The notes below the pieces were generated by a model, which was given only the letters and a program-made list of their open reading frames with translations, was not told the DNA's origin and searched no databases. From NCBI GenBank assembly GCA_900155495.1, contig FTLJ01000847.1, positions 1 to 64,000 of the forward strand: a DNA stretch of 64,000 nt, written 5' to 3'. This document shows positions 34,208-45,641 of this stretch, one piece after another. The DNA comes from Porogramme epimiltina. Taxonomy: Eukaryota; Basidiomycota; Agaricomycetes; Polyporales; Polyporaceae. A program made the position numbers and the translations under genes. Numbering within the stretch: position 1 is the first letter of the stretch; each line of letters begins with the position of its first letter.

Positions 34208-36342
34208 ATGGTCTCTAGTCAGGTACTCGCCCTCGCCGTCGCGCTTGCGCCCCTCGCCGCCCAGGCGGCGAACGACTGGTCGCAGGCGTGTCTCTCCGGC
34301 TCGTGCGACTGGGATATCCCGAGTGGCAGCGGGACCTCCGGCACGGTCCGCGTCGTACGTGTCTTATCTTTTCTATACTCTGGTGGCCGCTGATGTCCCC
34401 TACAATCGCGCGCAGACCGGTTCGAACTCGAGTATCTCTGACCTCACGGAAGCTGCTGGCTGGACCATCCTTGACTGTGATGGCTCCTCGGCGGACCAGG
34501 ATATCCGTGTAGTCTGCGGCGACTCCAGCCTAGGCTGCGACCACCTCTACAACAACGGTGCCGAGTACACCGTTGTCCGTCTTCCCGACGAGGTGCGTAT
34601 CTCATCATACATACTTCCGTCTCGGTTCTCACCAAGGTACATCAGTGCGCCGCGATGCCCTTCGCGCTCGTGACGCGCGAGTGGAAGCACGCGAACCAGT
34701 CGATCCCCGCCAGCAAGCGGTCGTTGCTCATGCGTAGCGATGGCACCTTCCCGGCGGTCCGTGGCATCAGCCTCGGTACCAACTTCTCCAGCGCTCAGGA
34801 CGCATCCCAGTATGTACTCATACTTCGCTACGAAAACATTCATCATTAACGTGTTCTTAGGCACGGCGATGTCGTCTTCTTCGTTCAAGGATCGTCCGTC
34901 GAGGGCATTGCCAACGACTTCATCGTTCCTCCCAACACCGACGACACCTCCGTCCGCGAATGGATCTCTAATACCACTCTTGCCATGAACACCCTCCATG
35001 CCAACACCAGCGCCGTCCAGAGGCGCTCTCTTAGCCCGAGAGTCCTCGAGATCAACGCGACGAAGCATGATTTCAGCTACACGCTCCCTGACGTCACTAT
35101 CTTTGACACGTCCCTCGACTGCCCTCAGGTCGGGGACATTCCTGGTTTCTCTGCTGCTGTCGACCTCGGTGCCGGCGGTAGCATCGACGGAACCGTTACG
35201 TTCGGCTTCGCGTTTGCTGGCAACATCTTCGACCTTAAGAACTTCGACTTCGGTCTCCTCGTTGGATTGGATTCCGTTATCGATGCTACCCTCCAGCTGG
35301 ACGCTGCGCTTACGGTGAGCTCTCGCAGTTCTACTATCGCATACGGACTCATATACTAACTATATGCCTACTAGGGTACCTTCTCTATCAAGCAGACCCT
35401 CTACTCTGTCGGCCTCCCCGGCCTCGACATTCCTGGCATCCTGACCATCGGCCCTATGTTCTCCGTCATTGGTGGTGCCAAGGCTGACCTTGACACCGCG
35501 ATCGACATGGGCGTCGATCTCGCTTACACCATTAGCGGCGCGCAGCTCGTCTTCCCTCCCCTCAACACCACCAGCGGTAACTCGACCCAGGAGACGACCC
35601 TCCTCGGCGGCTCGTTCATCCCTGGTGATAACAGTACGTTCATCACCTACAAACATTACTTCGTGCGCTGACGCATTTTGACGCATTCTCCAGACATCAA
35701 GCTCTCTGCTACTCCGAACGTCACTGCGCATGGTAACATCACCGGCCACCTCATCCCTCAACTCGCTTTCGGCATCACGGCCCTTGGCGGTCAGGCCTCT
35801 GCGACCGTGAACCTCAACGTCGACGCGAGCGCCGGTCTCAGCCTTTCGCTGGAGACGGGCGCCGTCGGCGACGTCTCCGCTTCGAGCACCAACGGCACCT
35901 CGTCCTCCGGCTCTGGCGACGTCGCCGGTTGCGTCGACATCATCACTGGCCTCGGCATCAACATCGGCGCGGACGCGGACCTCTTCGACGTCTTCACCCC
36001 GAACGTGACCTTCCCCATCTTCTCCGGCAGCTGGGACCTCTTCCAGAAGTGCTGGGCGACGTCGAGCGACAGCGCGTCAAGCCGCAAGCGCATGACGACC
36101 CGCCGCCGCGGCCTTGGCGCGCGCGAGGCCGCCCCCGCCGTCCGGGCTCGCGATGTGGACTGGCTCGGCGTCCTCAGCGACATCTCCGACGTCCTCTCCA
36201 ATGGCCTCGTGTGCCCTACCGCCGGCTTGCAAAACGTGACCGACCTCGTCACACAGGCGGTGTCCAGCGCGAGGTGAGCGAGCCTTGCTGTACCCTATTC
36301 CGAACGTGCTTGTTAATGAGCGCGCGTGTTCCCAGCCTCTAA
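34208..36342 (+). CDS. Secreted protein of the three-member family (copy 3), about 595 aa
   Basis: Exons 34208-34354, 34416-34592, 34646-34809, 34861-35314, 35375-35633, 35694-36273 and a 7-nt last exon 36336-36342 (S-L-stop). Without the last splice the frame ends at TGA 36275-36277. The signal peptide MVSSQVLALAVALAPLAAQA precedes ANDWSQACLSGSCDWDI. Conserved blocks: SISDLTEAAGWTILDCDG, VVCGDSSLGCDHLYNNGAE, HGDVVFFVQGSSV, IFDTSLDCPQVG, GCVDIITGLGI and LFQKCWA. It has the same intron positions as copy 2, which lies 1.3 kb upstream on the same strand, so this is a tandem duplicate. Probably extracellular, with a beta-rich repeat body. Function unknown. Confidence 0.82.
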
Positions 36343-37015
36343 ACGCCCCCTACCAAGGGCCTAACCTGGGTATATAGAAATGTGTTTCTACCCAATTCCT
36401 CTCGTTGATTGTCTACACATGAGCTATACCTTCGTTCTCTCACCATACCCTCACTTGCTGTACCATTCGTTTCTCCCTCACACACTCGCTTTGCTGCTTT
36501 GTACCGTTCATTCATTACATCCTCGCGTGTACACCCACCGGAAGTACTCAATGCAGATGGAGTTAGATCTCCTACCGATATGTGGCGTGCTGAACCGACA
36601 TACCACTCATCGATGTGAGACTATATGATGCCGGAGCACGCGCATTCACCGATCGTCTTTCGTACCAATAAGTGGCAAAATCAAAGCAGGTGCTAACTAC
36701 TTTGGGTATCGTGCTACTAGCATGAGACAATCCTATATATACACATTAGTCGTCAGCGGCCCGTAAGTGAGGATATGCACGTCGATCTACGAAGGTCGCG
36801 AAGTAAGAAATATACAGTATACGGTGTGCAAAGCCGGGATGCGTTTCTGATACAATACAGTATGTTCAATTAGCGTGTCCGCGATACATCCAAAACACAA
36901 CATATCTGTGATCCTAGTCTGCATATGGTGGTACAAGACAGTCCGTACCGAAGTCGAAGCGAAAGTCGAAAGGTAGCGCAGAGCTGCGTAAGAGAAACGC
37001 ATGAAAAGGGTCCGT
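36343..37015. other. Intergenic between convergent genes
   Basis: 3' flanks of secreted-protein copy 3 and the Gti1/Pac2 gene. AT-rich, with several poly-pyrimidine stretches; nothing else seen. Confidence 0.4.
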
Positions 37016-38489
37016 TCAGTAGTATACGGCCGCTCCAGTGTAGTAGAACGCAGCATGAGAAGACGTCTCGGACTGAGGCTGCCCGCCTTGCCCGTCATCC
37101 ACGACGAACGCCGCCTGCCATTGGGTTCGCGCGAGCTCCTCTTGGTGTTGTTGGGTGGGATCCGTCTTGGGATAGGAGCCCCCATGGAATTCCGGGCCGC
37201 AATGAACCTCAGGGGGCCACGTCATCCCGACACGGTGCATACCCGGGTGCGCGGTGTGCCCGTCGGGACCGAAGCCGTAGGGTGTGGGGACGTCGTAGTA
37301 TGACCCTGCATAATTAGGCGGCGGATGCGGAGACATGTGCGTGTGAGACTGGGCAGAGAGGTCGCACGGATAGCTATCGATGCGCGAGGAGTCGCTGGAG
37401 GGCGTAGTGGAGTACGAAACAACAGTGTTGTTCGGAGCTGGGGCGTCACGTGACTCGGATGGACACTCGGAGAGGGTTTGATGATCGTGTTCAAGAGGCG
37501 ACTCGACTGGGGAAGACGTAGAGGAGTTGGGAGTGGAGGGAAGAGCGAGAGGTGAGCGAGACGGGCGGGAGGAGACCAGTCGAAGGCTGCGACTGGGAGG
37601 GGTTGGCGAGTCGATCAGCGGCGCCGCCGTGGGGCGGTCGGAATATGGACGTACGTGCGTGACGATCGGCTGCGCTTTGGCTTGCCTCCGGGGGAGCTTG
37701 GTGTAGGCTGCCAGAGGCCGTCCAGTACGGCTGTGCTGACTTTGACATGGGCTAGATGGGCCATCGAGGTCGGCGTTTGTAGCTGACCGGAACGGACGTC
37801 CGAAGGGTAGTAGTAAGACACCAGGTGGTATGTAGATCCCTCTATGATCATCGATATTGTCTATGACATACTGTTAGTAGGCGAAGCTAAGATGCAAAGC
37901 GTGATAGAGGCGCACCTTCTTCATAAGACCGTTCTGCTTCAGCCCTCTTCCTTTGTTCCAACTTCCGAGTATGTAGTGCTCGAGTTCCGTATCTTCTTGA
38001 ACGCACTGAGACGTCGACGGCAACGGCATAGCCGAGCAGAAGAACGGCGATTCTACCTCCGACGAGCCGGTGTCCTCGCGCTCGCGGTACATCTTGAAAC
38101 AAAGAACGCCCGGCCGGCATAGGTCAGAAACCTACTCCATTACGAGTGCGAACAGAACTCACAAGAAAGTGGCCCTGCATGCGCGACGCCGACCACAAGA
38201 ACGGATCAGTCCAACGCTTGATCCCGCTTTCTTCCTCCGCGAAGACGAGTATCGCGCCAGACGTGATGAGTGCCCGTTTTTCTAGCTCGTGAAACCGGCG
38301 CCGCACGCGCGGAACTACTCCTACACGGGCCGCCTCGAGGACCAGCAACGCATCTGCTGTGGTCTTGATCCATCCACGCAGCACGGGCTTGTCCGACGCG
38401 TCAGGGACGATCGGAGCCGGGGCACTGAAAGAGGCGATAGCGGATGTTGACGCCGGGGAGGTTTCGGTGGCGCGGGACGTTCGAGACAT
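37016..38489 (-). CDS. Gti1/Pac2 (WOPR) family transcription factor, 428 aa
   Basis: Exons, minus strand: 38163-38489, 37916-38092, 37655-37860 and 37016-37592 (1287 nt). WOPR half A reads RGWIKTTADALLVLEAAR, EEESGIKRWTDPFLWS and GHFLMYRE. Half B reads GLMKKTISMIIEG, STYHLVSYYYPSDV and GQLQTPTS. These match the DNA-binding domain of Gti1, Pac2, Wor1 and Ryp1, master switches of morphogenesis and nutrient response in fungi. The C-terminal 200 residues are rich in S, P, T and Q, as usual in this family, ending FYYTGAAVYY. Exon 4 joins through a 62-nt intron (donor GTACGT at 37654) that brings the long S/P-rich frame into phase; this junction is the least certain part. Nuclear. Target genes unknown. 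Confidence 0.85.
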
Positions 38490-41400
38490 ATTCTAGTGAG
38501 CGACCACCAAGAAAATGGGTGGAAAAAGGTTTTGCACGGCGAAATTGATGTGTCGCGTTGCAGAATGAGGGGGGGGAGGCGCGACGCCGGGACAATCAGG
38601 TTCCGGGACTGGGAAGTCGACGCGCCGGCCACGCGATGCGGGGACCAGGTCAAGCCCCGGGTCGCACGCCAATCGTCGCGAGCGGGGAATACTCTGATGT
38701 GCGGGGCACGGAGGTGGCTGAGTTCGCAGGCGGGAGGACAAATGGAAAGGCACCGAGAGACGGCGGGAGGCACGGACGCAGACACGAGGACGAGCGGAGG
38801 AGTGGGGTGCGCGCCGCGCGCGGGACTTGAAGTACGGTGTCTAGCTCGGGAGAGAAATGCGACAATTTGGGGATAGGCTCCGGAAGGCGCGCTCGAGCAA
38901 CAACGCAGCCGCGCCTACGGCTCTGCATCGCGCGCGCTTGCCACCCAGCGTCGCGGCGTACGTCACGGCTCCGAGGTGGCGAGGCGGCATGGTGGGTGAC
39001 GATGTGATGGTGCCACACTGTTGCGTGCGGTGGGGAACAAGGGATCCGCAGTTTGAGACGACGATTGAGGGAGCCCTCCGCAGGGTGTTGGGCCGTCTGG
39101 CAAGAGCCTGATGTCGAACTTCCGCGCTGGAGACCCCCGACTCTTAAGCCACACTTGTATTCTGGCGTTTGACATTGGGTGCGGGACAGATGCGAGATGA
39201 CGGCTGGCGTGGGATGCAGCTCCGCGTGAGCGAGAAAAAGGCTCCGCGAAGAGCTGCTGCTGTCTCCGCGAACTCCATTGTTTCGCCTGCCGGACTGGGT
39301 GATATTGTTTATTTCCCAGCACAGGAAATAAATGCGAAGTTGGGATCGCCTACCTCTAGCGCGTTATATAGCCCAGTGCATGATAGAATGCGAAGAGGGA
39401 AACCCATTTCGGACAGGATGGGCCAAAGTTGTCCCTGGACGCGAGTTGCGGTTAGCAGGATTTGTGATCTGGAAGAGGGGATGGTAGGAAGAAGGTAAGG
39501 ACGGGTGTATTACAAGGTAACCAGGGACGGTACCGAGGGGCAACATGGAGAGAGTCCTCCCGCTAGTTGCAGAGTAGTAGATTTGATGCCGCGAAGGTGT
39601 GACTTTGTGCCTGCTAACCCTGTGTGCATTTTGAAATCGTAGACACCAGAGTGGTAATTGCAGATCCCATCGCACATGGACTGGAGACCAGCCAAGTTTA
39701 GGTATATCGGGGAGTAGCGTCAAACGTGAGTCATCATTACTGTCCGTGCTGGCGAGCGAATACTATCGTAGCGTGGCACTGTATTTCAGCAGCGCATTCA
39801 AACCAACGGTATATAGTACGTACAGAGGTCTCAGCGTGCTTCAGCATGAGAATGAGGGAGAGGATTGTCGACCAGGTTCTCTAGGCCGACATTGAGAGTG
39901 CCTTGGATGCCGGGGGGATCAAGCTCAAGTTCGCGCTTTGTTACGGACAGCCTACCACCTGACAGCTGCCGTTAGTACGAGCGTTATGAAGAGATGCCGT
40001 AAGATCCTCATCGGAAGCGCGGACCCGTGAGGATTGTACACAACATGCCTGCTCCCAATTCTTTTGCCCACCGTGCACGATCTTATTGAACATGACATAG
40101 CAAAGCGGCATCGCCGAAAAACGATGTTCTAGGAACGCTCGGACTGAGGACTCTACTGCCGGGATCTTGGTTAGGGAATTGGGGCCACACACGTTGATGA
40201 AAGACATACCTATTACAGCGCGTAGTAGTGCCGACGCAGAGTCATGTGAAAACTAGCGAAGGCCGTGAGCGTGCCTCCACCCCCAGACGGAACGAACGTG
40301 GAGGCCCGAGGATAGGCATGTTCCGCATTCGGAGCGGTGACGTAGGGTGGCAAGATAGCATCGGAGTTCAGTGTTGGTTGTCGGCGATTGAAGTAAAGTG
40401 ATGGGAGCCTCCATCTGTTTCAACTCCGTGTTGGTGATCTATTTCGGAGATCGGTATATTCTTACTCAGCACCGATGTGGGGACACCTGTTCTGGGAGCA
40501 CGGTGAACAATCAATACTCCTCTCATCCTTCCACTCTGTGTCCTCGGCTCTCGTCTTCTATCACGCTCTACCCATCGGCTCTGTATTTCTTGGAATGTCC
40601 TCTTAACCCATAATGACCTCACTACGTCAACACCTATTGTCCAATACGTCCATGTCCCTCGAAAACCATTCGTCCTCGTCTGCCTCGATCCTGAGTGGCC
40701 CTCGAAGTGAGTCTCAATTTCCTTCTACTGCATCATGGGGCCCGTTAGGAGAGGGCAAGATGGCGTTCTTGGCGTGGATAGTTGTGTTGGGTAATAGGTG
40801 AATCCTTACGGGAGGATTCTGTAGGCGGTACGCTCCCTCCTTCCCCAAGTAAACGCCGCATTGCCGCGATTTGTTTTGCATATCTGCAGCACCTGTGTGG
40901 CGGGTATAAGAAAGCACAGATGGGCTCTGCCAAGTTCTGCGTGTTTGCACACGCACTAGCTTGGCTCATGCCCTACGTATTTATCCGCGTCTACCACCTC
41001 CGCAGTGCACAGCCCACTGCATCGTTCTGAAGTGCAAATGTCGCGCATTGTGGGGTCGGACTCTTACAGAACATGCAGCAGAAAGCGTGGGGTTAGCTGC
41101 GCATCCCCACCTGTCCGTTTCCCGCAGGGTCTTGTCCGTTGGGGATGCGTACTGCCCTAAGCTCCTATTCTTGGTATTGGGTCCTGAAATAGACAAGGTT
41201 ACGTCCCCTTCTCAAATATCATGAGCATCCACATCTTCGTTTTCCCCCTGTTAGTGTTATTGGTTTTCGAGACGAGGGATGTTGAACTTTTACCAATCGG
41301 TACATTCCCTCGCCGCGATACGTTTTCCCTATTACAGCCGGATTCTCCTCTGTTCGCGTGCATAGTTGTATAGCATTCTGATTGCTGCGCGCAACTAGGC

Positions 41401-41499
41401 TGACTATCACGGTTGCTGTAACGAGCCATGTACTCGCGAGGAAGGACTGTCGCTGACTATGACATTGTGGTGTCACCGTTTAGATGGCAGCGAACTAGA
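38490..41499. other. Intergenic, about 3 kb, no gene supported
   Basis: Contains the Gti1/Pac2 upstream region and, at its right end, the unresolved 5' part of the OSBP gene. A cysteine-containing frame at 40782-41030 was considered and not accepted. No RNA gene recognised. Confidence 0.4.
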
Positions 41500-44400
41500 C
41501 TCTCTGTACCAAGTCAGACTTCTTTCTGCTCTTCGAAGCGGTAGGTCGTTCTTGCCAGTATCTCGAGGCTTGTATTGACAAGTGGTATAGGTGATCCCGC
41601 CCGTATACACCCTTTCTTAGCGGACATCTCGAAAGACCGTCGCACTTCTTCCGAGAGCGATGTCGATTTAGGTGCAGCCGCCTTGCACTTAGCCATCCGC
41701 TGCGCTTCATGTGAGATTCGCTGTCGGTTTATGTCGGTATGCCGACTAACACCTTCACTACTAGGCGACACCATCTCTCTACTACTCTCTCATCGATCGA
41801 TCTCACCCAACGCCGTGTACCCTCCCGGTTCAGGGACGACCGCTCTTCATCTCGCTGCATCCCTATCTCGCACAGACGTTGTCAATCTCCTACTCGAGCA
41901 AGAAAGCATCGACGACAGTTTACGTGATGGCCAGGGCAAGACATGCTTGGAGGTTGCAAGAGGCAAAGAAACGATACGGGCCATCCGCGGTGAGATATCA
42001 ACACCTGCAGGGTTTCCTGTTGGCTGACGCAGAACCTTCAGATTCAAGGGCTTTCCTTACCGCTTCGTACCGATCTCTTCTCCGAACATACATTCTGTCC
42101 CCACAGACTGCGCCTCCGCCAGAAGCACTTGTTCAGTTGCTTTCGTCACCACGTATCCGCTTAGTCGACCTATCATACCTTGACGACTCTTCTGGCCGCA
42201 CTCTATTACACGAAGCAGCAAGACGGAAGGACTTACGGCTCGTCGAGTTGGCTGTTCGGGCTGGTGCCGATGTCTTTGTAAGAGATCGGAAGGGAAGGCC
42301 GGTTTATGACAGCGCGGGCAAGGACGACCGCGTGCGAGTGTTTTTACGACAATGTAAGTTTCGACCTTGCGCATTCATTCCCTATCTGACGTGGTCTAGT
42401 TACGAACCAGGACAATTCTCTCATTGCCGAGCCTTCGAAATCTACGGACCCACCGGAGCTGAGGGGATATCTCAACAAGTACACTAACGTTGCTCGGGGC
42501 TACAACACACGGTGGTTCGTCCTACATCAAGGCGTCTTGTCTTGTGCGTCCGCCTTTGTTTGATTCCTGGACGTTACAACTCAAACTCGCACCATAGACT
42601 ATCGCCACCAGGACGATGAGAATCTGGCCTGTCGCGGATCTATCGCACTACGCTACGCTGTCTTGACTGTACCTACCGGAACGTCCGGTCTCCGCTTCGA
42701 GGTCCATTCAACGCCATCCCGAGGGCATTCATCTATTCAGAAGTGGTACCTCAAGGCCAACCACCCCGTCGAAGCGTCACGGTGGATCACCGCCCTCCAG
42801 AAGAGCATGGAGATCGCGAAACGAGACACCGACGACCAGAGCAGGAAGAGTGGCGAGAGCGAGGCACCCAGTCTCAAACCATCTCTATCGATTTCGGGTA
42901 GCTCGTCTCGCCCCAAGCGGAAAGACCGCAACTCCGCCACGGGCGGCCTCTTGTCTACCGCCGGCTCTCAGGTGGATGGCGACTCGGGTGGCGAGATTAG
43001 CGACAGGAAGGAGGGCAACCCATTCGAAGTGGCCGCGGAACAAGACCACGATAACGATTCTTCGGACGCAGACTCCACCCGACAAGCACCGCCACACGCA
43101 AACTCGTTCGAGCTTCAGGGTAACTCTCTCGTCGCCCAGGTCGAGCTTGCCGCGCAACTCTTCGCCGGCCTCCCTCAAACGTCGAACTCCCTCCGCGCCA
43201 ATGAGGTCAGCAACGCACTCAGGGACACTCTCGGGTCCGTTTCGGGCATGCTCTCCGAATACGTCCACATGGTCAAGGAGCGCGAGGAGTGGTACAAGGG
43301 CGCGCTCGAGCGCGAACGCGAGCGCCAGAACATCTGGGAGGAGAGCCTTCAAGCAGTCGTCCGCGAGGGCGACATGCTCGAGAAAGAGCTACGTAGTCGC
43401 TTCCGCCGCCGAAGCCGCGCGCCGAGCATCAGCCACGAGGGCACTTCGGGCACCGTACGCCAGCGCCCAAGCCAGCTCGCGTCACCGCCCCCGGAACTTG
43501 TCACCACCCCGACTGCGGCGTCGCCCCAGGCGCCGCTCTCCCCTCCGCTCGAGGGCTTACCGTCGCCTGCTGCCACCATCAGCGCGCGCCGGCCCTCGCT
43601 CAGCGCTGGGCGTCCGTTCTCTCTCATCATGGGTCCCGGAGTGACGTCTAGCGGCGGAGACACGTCGGCGGTGGAAGAAGAGACGGGAGACACGGACGAG
43701 GAGGACGAGTTCTTCGACGCGATCGAGTCGAACACGCTCCCGAACCTCGTCATCACGCGCTCGCTCATCCAACCAAGCCCGGGCGTTATGTTCCTCAGCC
43801 GCGAGGTCTACGCGGGTTACCTGAAGCTGCGCGACCGGCTCTCGATCTCGTCGGATGACCGGCCGCCGATGAGTCTCTGGGCGGTGCTGAAGAACAGCAT
43901 AGGGAAGGACCTCACGAAGATCAGTTTCCCGGTGTTCTTCAACGAGCCGACAAGCATGCTCCAAAGGATGGTGAGTACCATCGTGCATGAACCCCGAGTA
44001 CGACCTAACTGCGAGGCAACGACCTACAGGCAGAGGATATGGAGTTCTCCGAGTGCTGTGCGTACCCTGTATGACGTCATCACTACCAGACTGCTGACTT
44101 CTCGCATAGTGGACGCCGCATATGCTGAGAATGATCCCCACAAACGAATTGCGTTCGTTGCAGCCTTCGCCATGTCAAACTACTCGTCGACTATTGGTCG
44201 TATCGCGAAGCCATTCAACCCAATGCTTGTACGTCATCCCCCGCCATCGTCATAGATAGTCATATTTACGATCCGGACAGAGCGAGACCTTCGAGTACGT
44301 GCGACATGACAAGCAGTACCGCTACGTGTCCGAGCAAGTCAGCCACCACCCTCCTATCTCAGCGTGCTGGGCCGAATCACCGACGTGGCGGTACTACGGC

Positions 44401-45365
44401 GAAGTGGACGCGCAGAACAAGTTCATGGGCAAGTCGTTCGAGATCCGGCCTACAGGTATCGCACATGCAGAACTCCTGCTTCCTGAGGAGCGTGCGCCCG
44501 ACTACCCACGCGCGAAGGGCCCGAACATGAAGGGCCGCGTGATCGAACACTACAGTTGGAAGAAGGTCACGACGAACGTCTCAGGTTTCATCCTCGGATC
44601 GCCGACGATAGACCACTACGGCGACATGGTGGTACGTATGCCATGTTGACACCTATGAGTTCTCTCCTAACAGTGGGCATACAGATCACAAATCATCGTA
44701 CGAACGACCAATGTGTTCTCACTTTCAAGCCCCGCGGCTGGCGTGGCAAGGACGCGTTCGAGATCTCGGGATACGTCCAGGACTCAGACGGCAATATTGT
44801 GTACGAGATCGCCGGCCGCTGGAACAGCCAGCTCGTCGCGCGCCAGGTCGGAACCGGCGTCGGACAGCTGCACCCAGACATCGCGATGGGTGGCCCGAAC
44901 TCGCCGTCGACCTCAAACGAGTACATCCTCCTCTGGCGCAACTCCGTCAAACCCACCTCGCCGTTTAACTTGACACCATTCGCCATCACGCTGAACGACT
45001 GTCCGCCGGACACCCTCCAGCCGTTCGTATGCCCAACAGATTGCCGCATGCGGCCCGACCAGCGCGCGTTCGAGCTCGGCAGGTACGAGCATGCGAACGA
45101 CCTCAAGATTAAGCAGGAGGACCACCAGCGCACGACGCGCAAGGCGCGCGAGGAAGGCCGCCTGCCCCCTCACAAGCCGCGGTGGTTCTCGGCGACGACA
45201 GAGCCAGACACAGGCGAGCGAGTCTGGATGCCGTCGATGGTGGAGGAGCAGGTCGAGTACTGGGTGGAGCGCGAGAACGTGTGGAAGGCGAAGCAGGGCA
45301 GCACGGGGGAGGATGCGATCATGTGGAAAGATGTGGAGCCCATCTTCATCGAAGACGAGCCATGA
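41500..45365 (+). CDS. Oxysterol-binding protein (Osh1/Swh1 type: ankyrin, PH, OSBP), 5' exon not resolved
   Basis: Exons after an unresolved start: about 41500-41541, 41591-41710, 41765-41989, 42033-42353, 42400-42543, 42598-43970, 44030-44057, 44110-44228, 44281-44631 and 44685-45365. Together they give about 1,130 codons. Ankyrin repeats come first (GTTALHLAASLSRTDVVNLL; GRTLLHEAARRKDLRLVELA). A PH domain follows (LRGYLNKYTNVARGYNTRWF to SRWITALQ), then a long S/P-rich linker with a coiled-coil, and the OSBP-related domain with SEQVSHHPPISACWAE and a C-terminal MWKDVEPIF. This is the long ORP layout that moves sterols or PI4P at membrane contact sites. An in-frame TAG at 41496-41498 forces the start into an exon further upstream that I could not place. 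No FFAT motif was confirmed. Confidence 0.88.
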
Positions 45366-45641
45366 GGGGTCCAAACGGCACGTGGCGCAGACGGAATGGA
45401 AGGAACAGGGAAGGCGCGTTGACTTATTAACACTAATCTCCTATCGAGCGGTGCATCATACAATGCACACATATGTACACCAGACTGGGCTTCCGACAGA
45501 CGGACTTTGAGGGCTAGCTAGCTTACCTGACATCCCGTAATTATACCCTGGCTACCATCACCCTGAATACATCCACGACATCTGTTCCAAACTCAAATTC
45601 TGCTGTACCAGTACAAGTATCACCGCCAAGAATGCTGCATT
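45366..45641. other. Short gap between convergent OSBP and nitrite reductase genes
   Basis: 276 nt of 3' flank; nothing else seen. Confidence 0.4.

Noticed and set aside
40613..41030. Possible small multi-exon gene on the plus strand (hydrophobic frame with several cysteines)
   Set aside because: The introns needed would be 27-34 nt, shorter than any other here, and no homologous family came to mind.
41459..41541. ATG 41459 as start of the OSBP gene
   Set aside because: It is not in the frame of the ankyrin exon, which has TAG at 41496-41498. The true start must be in an upstream exon that I could not place.
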